DNA from: Micromonospora vinacea
GTDB lineage: Bacteria > Actinomycetota > Actinomycetes > Mycobacteriales > Micromonosporaceae
Length of the DNA stretch: 64,000 bases
NCBI RefSeq assembly: GCF_015751785.1
Contig: NZ_JADOTY010000001.1
Coordinates: forward strand, 2,356,001 to 2,420,000
Reading direction: 5' to 3'
The notes beneath the pieces were generated by a model. It saw only the letters and a list, made by a program, of their open reading frames with translations, had not been told where the DNA came from and searched no databases. Numbering within the stretch: position 1 is the stretch's first letter; the number at the start of each line of letters is the position of its first letter. Of this stretch, positions 1-6,636 are shown in pieces. Both the position numbers and the translations under genes were made by a program.

Positions 1-18
1 CGACCGCTGGAGGCCGCG

Positions 19-1122
19 ATGCCACCCCGTACCACGGTTCCGCCGATCCGCCGGCTTCCGCTGGTCGTCACCGGCGACGACGATCTGCTCGACGATGTGC
101 TCCGGCTCGCCGCCGTCGGTGGCACCGAGGTGGAGCTCGCCCGCGACCCGGCGGCTGCCCGTACCCGTTGGCTTCCCGCACCCCTGGTGCTGCTCGGCGC
201 CGATCAGGCGCAGGCGTGTCTGCGCGCCCGGTTGCCGCAGCGGCCCCGGCTGGTGCTGGTCGGCCGGGCCGGGCAGCTCGACCCGGGCTGGCAGATCGCC
301 GAGCTGATCGGGGCCGAGCACGTCGCCATGCTGCCGGCCGCGGAGCCGTGGTTGGTGGATCGGTTCGCCGAGCATGACCCGGGCCGTCCGACCGGCGTCG
401 GCGCCCGGGTGGTCGCGGTCCTCGGCGGTCGGGGCGGTGCGGGCGCGAGTGTGCTCGCCGGTGGTCTTGCGGTGACCGCCGCCCGGGCCCGGCTGCGCAC
501 TCTCCTGGTCGACGCCGACCCGCTCGGTGGTGGCCTCGACCTCGTGCTGGGCTGGGAGCAGTTGGAAGGCCTGCGCTGGCCGTCGCTCACCAGCGCCGAC
601 GGGCGGGTGGACGCCCCGGCGCTGGTGCAGGCCCTGCCCAGCCGGGGTGACCTCGTGGTGCTCTCCTGGGACCGCGGCGAGATGCTGGCGTTGCCGGCGA
701 CGGCGATGGCGGCGACCGTCGACGCGGCGCGGCGTGGGCGGGACTTTGTGGTGATCGACCTGCCCCGACAGTTGGATGACGCGGCAGTGGTGGCGTTGCA
801 GGCCGCCGACCAGACGTTCGTCGTCGTGCCGGCCGAGTTGCGGGCCACCGCGGCGGCCACTCGGGTGGTGGCCGCGGCCGCCCCGCACTGCGCCGCGCTC
901 TCGGTGGTGGTGCGCGGGCCCGCCCCGGGGCGGCTGCGGGCCACCGAGGTGGCACGTGCGCTGGGCCTTCCCCTGGCCGGCACGTTGCGCCCAGAGCCGG
1001 GGCTCTGCCGTGGGCTGGAGCGGGGCGAGGCGCCGGCCGCCGGGGGCAAGGGCCCACTGGCCGCACTCTGCCAACGCATCGTCGCCGACCTCACCGGCGC
1101 GCCGGCTAGCGGTGCGGCATGA
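19..1122 (+). CDS. ssd: Septum-site/CpaE-like ATPase of the tad cluster
   Basis: A 367-residue ParA/MinD-superfamily protein, first gene of the tad cluster. A receiver-like N-terminal half (about 1-125) leads into the ATPase core at about 130. The P-loop region reads GGRGGAGAS, so the usual signature lysines of the deviant Walker A motif (KGGxGKS/T) are absent. The switch strand LLVDADPLGGG follows near 160. The position directly before tadA matches mycobacterial Rv3660c (Ssd) and CpaE-type pilus localisation proteins. By family it should help position or energise the Tad machine or affect septum placement. The start ATG has GGAGG 5 nt upstream. It overlaps the next gene by 4 nt (ATGA), implying translational coupling. 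The family call is firm; ATP hydrolysis is doubtful given the missing lysines. Confidence 0.88.
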   Translation: MPPRTTVPPIRRLPLVVTGDDDLLDDVLRLAAVGGTEVELARDPAAARTRWLPAPLVLLGADQAQACLRARLPQRPRLVLVGRAGQLDPGWQIAELIGAEHVAMLPAAEPWLVDRFAEHDPGRPTGVGARVVAVLGGRGGAGASVLAGGLAVTAARARLRTLLVDADPLGGGLDLVLGWEQLEGLRWPSLTSADGRVDAPALVQALPSRGDLVVLSWDRGEMLALPATAMAATVDAARRGRDFVVIDLPRQLDDAAVVALQAADQTFVVVPAELRATAAATRVVAAAAPHCAALSVVVRGPAPGRLRATEVARALGLPLAGTLRPEPGLCRGLERGEAPAAGGKGPLAALCQRIVADLTGAPASGAA

Positions 1123-2330
1123 GCGCCGGGCCAGAGGACGGCACGCTCGCCGCCCGGGTACGGCAGCGGATCGCGGCGGCCACCACCCCGGTCACCGCGG
1201 CGGCGATCGTCTCCGCGGTACGGGCCGAGCCCACCGCCGCGGTGCTCGGTGACACGGCAATGCTGCGGATCGCCGACCGGGTGCGCGACGACCTCGTCGG
1301 CGCCGGGCCGCTGGCGCCGCTGCTCGCCGACCCGGAGGTCACCGACGTCCTCGTCAACGGCGCCCGGGTCTGGGTCGACCGCGGGTCGGGGCTGCACCAG
1401 GTAGCCGTGCCGGTGGGCTCGGTGGAGGACGTCCGCCGGTTGGCGCAGCGACTGATCGCCAGTGCCGGGCGGCGGCTCGACGACGGCTCCCCGTACGCGG
1501 ACGCCCGGCTTCCCGACGGCACCAGGCTGCACGCCGTGCTGCCGCCGGTGGCGACCGAAGGCCCCTATCTGTCGCTGCGGACCTTCCGACATCGACCGTT
1601 CACCCTCGACGAGCTGGTACGCCAGGGGACAGTGCCGCGACCGCTGGCACCACTGCTCGCCGCCGTCGTCGCGGCCCGCCTGGCATACCTGGTGACCGGG
1701 GGCACCGGGTCGGGCAAGACGACCCTGCTCAACACCCTGCTGGGGATGGTGCCGGCCACCGAACGGATCGTGCTGGTGGAGGACGCCGCCGAGCTGCGCC
1801 CGGGGCATCCGCACGTGGTGGGGCTCCAGGCGCGGACCGCCAATGTGGAGGGAACGGGCGTGGTCAGCCTGGCAGACCTGGTCCGACAGGCGTTGCGAAT
1901 GCGCCCGGACCGGCTGGTGGTCGGGGAGTGCCGGGGCGGTGAGGTGGTCGATCTGCTGGCCGCGCTCAACACCGGCCACGACGGGGGCGCCGGCACGCTG
2001 CACGCCAACACACCGTCGGACGTGCCGGCCCGGCTGGAGGCCCTCGGCATGTTGGGAGGGCTGCCTCGCGCCGCGCTGCACGCCCAGGTCGCCGCCGCGT
2101 TGCAGGTGCTGTTCCAGGTACGACGTGGCGATCAGGGTCGTGTCCTGGAGTCGGTCTGCCTGCTGCTGCCCGAGGGGCCCGAGCGGATGGTGACCGTGGT
2201 GCCCGCCTGGGTGCGCGGCAGTGGGCTCGGGCTCGCCGCTCGCGCCCTCGGGGCGCTGCTGCGGGAGCGTGGGGTGGCGGTGCCACCCATCCTCAGCGAG
2301 CCCTGGCCCGGATCGGCGGGTCCGGCATGA
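1119..2330 (+). CDS. tadA: TadA/CpaF-family secretion ATPase
   Basis: A 403-residue type II/IV secretion ATPase that would power assembly of Flp/Tad pili at the inner face of the membrane. The all-alpha/beta N-terminal domain spans about 20-170. The Walker A motif GGTGSGKTT is near 195, the acidic VLVEDAAELR strand follows, and the Walker B/His-box region (RPDRLVVGECRGGE, then LHANTPSD) lies around 265-305. All catalytic motifs look intact. It starts on the ATG of an ATGA overlap with the upstream CpaE-like gene and ends in a second ATGA overlap with tadB. The three genes are therefore probably one translationally coupled operon. Confidence 0.95.
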   Translation: MSAGPEDGTLAARVRQRIAAATTPVTAAAIVSAVRAEPTAAVLGDTAMLRIADRVRDDLVGAGPLAPLLADPEVTDVLVNGARVWVDRGSGLHQVAVPVGSVEDVRRLAQRLIASAGRRLDDGSPYADARLPDGTRLHAVLPPVATEGPYLSLRTFRHRPFTLDELVRQGTVPRPLAPLLAAVVAARLAYLVTGGTGSGKTTLLNTLLGMVPATERIVLVEDAAELRPGHPHVVGLQARTANVEGTGVVSLADLVRQALRMRPDRLVVGECRGGEVVDLLAALNTGHDGGAGTLHANTPSDVPARLEALGMLGGLPRAALHAQVAAALQVLFQVRRGDQGRVLESVCLLLPEGPERMVTVVPAWVRGSGLGLAARALGALLRERGVAVPPILSEPWPGSAGPA

Positions 2331-3616
2331 CCGGCGAGACGATGCTGGTGGCGGCGCTGCTCCTGGTCGCCGCCGCCCTGGTGGCCTGGCCCGTGCGGAG
2401 CGTTCGGGCCCGTCGACGTCGTGTGCTGACGCCCGGACGGAGTGCCGGCGGTGTCGATCCCGATGAGGCCCTGGTGCAGTGGATCAGGGAACTCGGTCGC
2501 CCGGCGGACGGGCCGATTGGCGGCACCGGCGCTGCCCCGACCTCGGGTCAATCGGCCGGTGTCGCTGGCCAGCCAGGTAGCACCGCGGGCTCCGGCGGAA
2601 GGCGGACGGCACTCGGCTGGCCCGACCAGGATGTCGTCCGCAGCCCGAGGTGGCCGGGAACGGCAGGCGGGTTCACGCGTCCGCAGGGCCCGACGCGCCC
2701 GCCAACCCGTCGAGATCCCCGACGCCCGACCGGCGCCGGCGGGCCCGAGATGGCCACCGCCGTGCTCGGTCCGGAACAACGGCCCGCCGCGTCGGCGGCC
2801 ACGAGCACGATGGGCGTCAGCGGTGTGGACGGTCAGCGGGACCTCTCCGGCCCGGCAACCGCCGCTGGGCACGGCGACCTGGACCTCGGCTGTCGGAGCG
2901 ACACGACCGGTGTGACGGTGGTCGACGGGTGCGTGATCGCCGACTGCCCCGACCACGGGCGCGTCGACCCGACCGGCAGAACGCCGGGTACGCCGTCGGT
3001 GCGCACCTCGCGATCGACGATCCGGGTGCTGCCGGTGGTCGGCCTGCTCGGCGGTGGTGTGGGTGCCGTGGTCGGCGGTCCGGTGGCCGCGGTCGCGATG
3101 GCCGGATACGGCACGCTGGCCGTGCGCGCCGCGCTGCGCTGGCGAGTGAACCGGAGCGCCGAGCGGGACCGGCGACGTGGGCTGGACCAGCTCTGCGGCC
3201 TCGCGGCGGATCTACGGGCCGGCCTGCCCGTCCCACGCGCGTTCGAGGTCGCGGCCGTCGAGCGGGACGGGGCGAGCCGCCTACATCAGCTGACCTCGGC
3301 GGCGGTGCGGTTGGCCGACCGGACCGGCGCGCCGCTGGCCGAGCTCGTCGAGCGGATCGAGGCGGACGCCCGGGCGACCGACCGGGGCCTGGCCGCAGCG
3401 GCGGCCCAGGCGGCCGGTGCCCGGGCCACCGCCTGGCTACTGGCGGCGCTGCCGATCGGCGGGATCGGGCTCGGGTACGGCATCGGCGTCGACCCCTTGG
3501 CGGTGCTCCTGCACAGCACGGTCGGCGGGGCTTGCGCTGTCGTCGCGGTCGCCCTGCAGGTCGTGGGCCTCCTCTGGGCGGAACGGCTGGGCGCGACACC
3601 GGGACGGGCCGGATGA
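2327..3616 (+). CDS. tadB: TadB-like pilus platform protein with a long linker
   Basis: A type II secretion F-domain membrane protein, the inner-membrane platform of the Tad apparatus. One membrane helix lies at about 7-25. About 200 residues of Gly/Pro/Ser/Thr/Arg-rich, apparently disordered sequence follow (26-225). Two hydrophobic segments lie at 230-265, the T2SSF helical core at about 285-375 (GLDQLCGLAADLRAGLPVPRA region), and two C-terminal hydrophobic segments at about 380-420. At 429 residues it is clearly longer than typical actinobacterial homologues (roughly 270-310), and the excess is the linker. It overlaps the genes on both sides by 4 nt. Confidence 0.87.
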   Translation: MTGETMLVAALLLVAAALVAWPVRSVRARRRRVLTPGRSAGGVDPDEALVQWIRELGRPADGPIGGTGAAPTSGQSAGVAGQPGSTAGSGGRRTALGWPDQDVVRSPRWPGTAGGFTRPQGPTRPPTRRDPRRPTGAGGPEMATAVLGPEQRPAASAATSTMGVSGVDGQRDLSGPATAAGHGDLDLGCRSDTTGVTVVDGCVIADCPDHGRVDPTGRTPGTPSVRTSRSTIRVLPVVGLLGGGVGAVVGGPVAAVAMAGYGTLAVRAALRWRVNRSAERDRRRGLDQLCGLAADLRAGLPVPRAFEVAAVERDGASRLHQLTSAAVRLADRTGAPLAELVERIEADARATDRGLAAAAAQAAGARATAWLLAALPIGGIGLGYGIGVDPLAVLLHSTVGGACAVVAVALQVVGLLWAERLGATPGRAG

Positions 3617-4386
3617 CGCCCCGGAACCGAACCGGCCAGCCCAACTCCGCCGGCCAGCCCAACTCCGCCGGCCAGCCCAACTACGCCGCCCGGACCAGCT
3701 CGGCGAGCCAGCCCAGCTCGGGGAGCCGACGTAGCTCAGCCAGCCAGCCCGGCCCGGCGAACCAGCGCGGCTCAGCCAGCCGGTGGCGGCGGCGACCGGA
3801 CGTGATCCGGCTCGTGGCGGTGCTGGGTGGGCTTGCCGTGGCCATCGTCGTCGAGGGCTGGCTCGGGCTGCTCGGTGCTCTCCCGGCCGCGATCCTGCTC
3901 GACGTCCTGCTGCGGCGGATCGAACCGCCCGCGGTTCGCAAGCGGCGGCAGCAGGAGGCCGCCGACCTGCCCCTCGCCGCCGACCTCCTGGCCGCGGCGA
4001 TGCGGGCGGGCGCGCCGGTGGATCGCTCGGTGCTGGCTGTCGCCGAGGCGCTGGACGGGCCGCTCGCCGGCCGGTTGGCCCGGGTTGGCCGCACGTTGCT
4101 GCTCGGTGGTGGCCCAGCGGAGGCATGGTCCGCGCTGGACGGGGTGCCCGGCGCGGAGCGGCTGACAGCGGCGGCGTTGCGTTCGGCCAACAGTGGCGCC
4201 GCCCTGGCCGGCGCACTGACCCGGCTCGCCGACGACCTGCGCGCCGACCGGGCCACCGCTGCGGAGGCATCGGCCCGCCGGGCGGGTGTGCTCATCGTCC
4301 TGCCGCTGGGGCTCTGCTTCCTGCCGGCGTTCATTCTCGCCGGACTCGTGCCGGTGATCGTCGCCGTTCTCGGCGACGTGCTCTGA
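3613..4386 (+). CDS. tadC: TadC-like pilus platform protein
   Basis: A 257-residue T2SSF-domain membrane protein, partner of TadB. The start is the ATG of an ATGA overlap with tadB. The first 60 residues are low complexity and repetitive (GQPNSA units, then SASQPSS-type units) and look disordered. Helices at about 70-100, a cytoplasmic helical core (QQEAADLPLAADLLAAAMRAG) at about 115-225 and a last membrane helix at about 230-255 follow. The repetitive N-terminus is encoded by a short tandem repeat and is not part of the conserved family. Confidence 0.88.
   Translation: MTPRNRTGQPNSAGQPNSAGQPNYAARTSSASQPSSGSRRSSASQPGPANQRGSASRWRRRPDVIRLVAVLGGLAVAIVVEGWLGLLGALPAAILLDVLLRRIEPPAVRKRRQQEAADLPLAADLLAAAMRAGAPVDRSVLAVAEALDGPLAGRLARVGRTLLLGGGPAEAWSALDGVPGAERLTAAALRSANSGAALAGALTRLADDLRADRATAAEASARRAGVLIVLPLGLCFLPAFILAGLVPVIVAVLGDVL
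3634..3687 (+). repeat. Three 18-bp tandem repeats inside tadC
   Basis: The unit GGCCAGCCCAACTCCGCC occurs three times head to tail (3634-3651, 3652-3669, 3670-3687), the last with one change (ACTACGCC). It encodes GQPNSA-like hexapeptides in frame. Looser copies continue to about 3780. The unit is a multiple of three, so copy-number change would keep the frame. Confidence 0.9.
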
Positions 4387-4409
4387 CCCATCGAGAAGGG
4401 AAACAAGTC

Positions 4410-4577
4410 ATGCGCAAACTCATCGGTCGCCTGCGCGGCGATGCCGGGATGAACACGGCCGAGTACGCCGTGGGCACTCTCGCCGCGGTCGCCTTCGCCG
4501 GGATCCTGTTGAAGGTGCTGACCTCCGGCAACGTCCAGTCGGCGCTGACCGCCGTCATCGACCGGGCGCTGAAGTGA
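4410..4577 (+). CDS. Flp-type pilin, DUF4244 family
   Basis: A 55-residue prepilin, the likely structural subunit of the Tad pilus. A basic leader (MRKLIGRLRGDAG) is followed by MNTAEYAVG. This fits the Flp processing site: cleavage after Gly13, then four residues, Glu at +5 and Tyr at +6. One hydrophobic helix follows. The position and size match mycobacterial Rv3656c. The ATG lies 23 nt after tadC, with GAGAAGGG about 10 nt upstream. It overlaps the next gene by 4 nt (GTGA). No prepilin peptidase gene is visible in this window. Confidence 0.9.
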   Translation: MRKLIGRLRGDAGMNTAEYAVGTLAAVAFAGILLKVLTSGNVQSALTAVIDRALK

Positions 4578-5020
4578 TCGAGCGCCGGCGGGTCGGCCGC
4601 GAGTCACTGTCGAGCGTTCCCGGGCCGGCGGCACGCGGTGGGCGGAGACTTCGCGTCCTCGTACGGGCTGCGGGCGGGGACCGGGGCTCCTTTACCGCCG
4701 AACTGGCGGCCGGCCTGCCGGCGCTGCTCCTGCTCCTGCTGGCCGGCCTGACCGCTGTCAACGCCGTCAGCGCACAGGCGGGCTGCCTGCACGCGGCCCG
4801 GGAGGCGGCGCTCGCCGCCGCCCGGGGCGCGGACGGCAGCGCGGAGGGTGGCCGGGTGGCGCCGCCGGGTGCGGCGGTGTCGGTGTCCGTCGACGGCGAC
4901 CGGGCGCAGGCGACGGTACGGGCACCCGTGCGGACGTTGGGCGGCCGGCTACCCCGGATCACAGTGGTCGCCACCGCCGTCGCCGCCGTCGAACCGGGCG
5001 CTCACGAGGGGAGTTGGTAG
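4574..5020 (+). CDS. TadE-like minor pilin
   Basis: A 148-residue TadE-family pseudopilin. After about 35 basic residues comes GDRGSFTAEL, which has the prepilin pattern (Gly, four residues, Glu), then a strongly hydrophobic helix (LAAGLPALLLLLLAG) and a periplasmic-type domain containing one Cys. It corresponds in order to Rv3655c. It starts at a GTG whose GTGA overlaps the pilin stop codon, so it should be co-translated with it. The role as a minor pilin is inferred from the family. Confidence 0.85.
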   Translation: MIERRRVGRESLSSVPGPAARGGRRLRVLVRAAGGDRGSFTAELAAGLPALLLLLLAGLTAVNAVSAQAGCLHAAREAALAAARGADGSAEGGRVAPPGAAVSVSVDGDRAQATVRAPVRTLGGRLPRITVVATAVAAVEPGAHEGSW

Positions 5021-5439
5021 TGCCAGAAACTGACGATCCGTCACACCGCGCCGGTCACCCACCGGCTGCCGGAGGGCTCGTTGATGGCCGGCCGGACCGG
5101 CAGCGAGGCGGCGCGACGGTTCTGCTGCTGGCGATGGGGCTCGTCTTCGTGGTGTTCGGAACTTTCGGCGCCGCCATCGTCGCCGCCGGCATGGCGCGCC
5201 AGCGGGCGGCCGTAGCAGCCGACCTCGGCGCGTTGGCCGGGGCCGCCCGGGCGCTCGACGGCGACGCTGTGGCCTGCGCGTCCGCGTCCGACCTCGCCGG
5301 TCGTAACGATGGCCGGCTGGTCGGCTGTCACCTCGACGGGTTGGACGTGCTGGTGACAGTCGAGGTGGCGTTCACGCCACTACCCGGCCTGACCCGGGTG
5401 GCCGCGGCGAGCGCCCGTGCCGGCCCGGTGCGGGGCTGA
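5020..5439 (+). CDS. TadE-like protein of the helicase/secretion neighbourhood
   Basis: A 139-residue protein matching Rv3654c-type TadE-like proteins by position and layout. It has a basic Gly-rich leader, RQRGGATVLLLAMGL-type hydrophobic helix near 28-55, then an Ala-rich domain (MARQRAAVAADLGALAGAARAL). Unlike the two preceding pilins it lacks the Glu at +5 after the Gly. The start is taken as GTG 5020, which shares one base with the upstream TAG and has GAGGGGAG 7 nt before it; a TTG at 5014 is less likely. It is the last gene of the tad operon, before a strong hairpin. Confidence 0.8.
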   Translation: MPETDDPSHRAGHPPAAGGLVDGRPDRQRGGATVLLLAMGLVFVVFGTFGAAIVAAGMARQRAAVAADLGALAGAARALDGDAVACASASDLAGRNDGRLVGCHLDGLDVLVTVEVAFTPLPGLTRVAAASARAGPVRG

Positions 5440-5473
5440 CCCCTCGCGGCGTGCTGGAGGGATGCCTACGGCT

Positions 5474-5513
5474 TGCCGGCCGGGACCGGTCAAGGTCCAG
5501 GTCCCGGCCGGCA
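5474..5513. terminator. Bidirectional hairpin terminator between convergent genes
   Basis: Perfect 14-bp inverted repeat (TGCCGGCCGGGACC at 5474-5487, its complement at 5500-5513) with a 12-nt loop. It lies between the end of the tad operon and the convergent LURP-one gene. There is no T-run, as is common for GC-rich actinobacterial terminators. Confidence 0.75.
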
Positions 5514-5583
5514 GCCGAGGAGTGGGTGGCCGCGACGGCGACCGCCGAGGGTCACCGCAGCGCCCTGGTCCGGGCCGGGTGTG

Positions 5584-6162
5584 TCAGCGGGCCTGGAGCG
5601 CGTCGAGGGCGACGGCCATCGCGATGACCAGGCGGCGGTCGATCTGCGGGTTCTGCACCTCGACGATGTACTTGTCGCGCAGACCCCACTTCTTGACCAC
5701 GGTGAAGACCGGCTGGCCGCCCGCGGTGAAGTCGAAGTGGTACGGCAGCCAGGACAGCGAGTCGACGAACCGACGCAGCAGTGCCACCGGCATGCTCCGC
5801 TCCTGGCCCGTCACCTGCGGCAGGCCGGCCTGCTCGACGTGCCAGGTGGAGCGCAGCAGCGACTGGGCGAAGTCCTTGCGGAACAGGCCGATCGGGTTGC
5901 CGGCCGCGTCGGTGACGTCGTACGTGGCACCGAGGTCGATGCGCTGGCGGGCCTTGAAGCCGAGCAGCGGCTGCTGCTTGGAGTCATCCGTGTAGATGGT
6001 CACCTGCTCCTTGAAGGCGAGCCGCTTCTGCTGCGCGAACGCCAGCAGCTCACCCTCGGTGCCGTCCGGGGAGACCGCCCGGACCTCGTACTGGTTGACC
6101 ATCATGCGCAGTCGCTGGCGGATGTGGAACTGGTGCTGACCCTGCAAGTTGTCGAGCTGCAT
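5584..6162 (-). CDS. LURP-one-related (Tubby/scramblase-like) protein
   Basis: A 192-residue protein of the LURP-one-related family, a beta-barrel wrapped around a central helix as in Tubby and scramblases. Features visible are RMMVNQYEVRA near the N-terminus, KEQVTIYTDDSKQQPLLGFKARQ in the middle and DKYIVEVQNPQIDRRLVIAMAVALD at the C-terminal helix. The bacterial function is not established. The start at 6162 is preceded by GGAGGAG, and residues further upstream in frame do not look coding. Confidence 0.82.
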   Translation of the reverse strand: MQLDNLQGQHQFHIRQRLRMMVNQYEVRAVSPDGTEGELLAFAQQKRLAFKEQVTIYTDDSKQQPLLGFKARQRIDLGATYDVTDAAGNPIGLFRKDFAQSLLRSTWHVEQAGLPQVTGQERSMPVALLRRFVDSLSWLPYHFDFTAGGQPVFTVVKKWGLRDKYIVEVQNPQIDRRLVIAMAVALDALQAR

Positions 6163-6233
6163 GTGAACTCCTCCGGGGGTTGGTGCGCCGGAGTCTCGCA
6201 CAGCCCGACAAGCACCGCCCTCCCTGCCGCCCA

Positions 6234-6319
6234 TGATCAGTTGCTGCTGGGTAGCCGTCGAGGCCGTCGGACGACTACCCAGCACGGAGTGATCACTGGT
6301 GCCCTTGCAGGATCACTCC
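6234..6319. terminator. Overlapping dyads downstream of the 69-aa gene
   Basis: GCTGGGTAG (6246-6254) pairs with CTACCCAGC (6275-6283), extended by TGATCA at both outer ends (6234-6239, 6290-6295). A second perfect pair, GGAGTGATC (6286-6294) with GATCACTCC (6311-6319), shares bases with the first, so the two hairpins exclude each other. It lies just after the minus-strand gene at 6328-6537. A terminator is the simplest reading. Confidence 0.5.
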
Positions 6320-6327
6320 GGGCGACC

Positions 6328-6537
6328 TCAGCGGCTGTCGACGGAGGTCGCGGCCCGCAGCGCCCAGGTGTTGAGCACCTGGTGGATGCCGCGCAGCCGC
6401 TCGTTGATCTGTTCCAGCCGTTCCGCCTGGGCCAGGGCGGCCAGTGCCGACCCCAGCGCGATCTGCTGGTCGAGGGTGAGATTGTCCTGGTCGATGGTGT
6501 AGAGCAGGTCGACGGTCTCGGCGATGGTGTCGGCCAC
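6328..6537 (-). CDS. Small helical protein of unknown function
   Basis: A 69-residue protein not recognised as a named family. The composition suggests one long amphipathic helix bundle: acidic start (ADTIAETVDLLYTIDQDN), then LTLDQQIALGSALAALAQAERLEQINERL and HQVLNTWALR. The GTG at 6537 is favoured because GAGGAGA sits about 5 nt upstream. No Cys, signal peptide or membrane helix is present. It lies downstream of the helicase on the same strand with a 99-nt gap. Confidence 0.65.
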   Translation of the reverse strand: MADTIAETVDLLYTIDQDNLTLDQQIALGSALAALAQAERLEQINERLRGIHQVLNTWALRAATSVDSR

Positions 6538-6636
6538 AGCTTCTCCTCGGGCACGGGGGGCGATCAGCAACATAGGCATCGATGGAAGCGCTCCCACACC
6601 ATTGTGCCCCGTGCCATGCCGATTCATGCAAGCTGC

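Noticed and set aside
204..2081. 625-codon frame antisense to ssd/tadA
   Set aside because: Shadow of two clear sense genes with intact motifs.
3634..3687. Tandem repeat as a CRISPR array
   Set aside because: 18-bp units lie head to tail without spacers, in frame within tadC.
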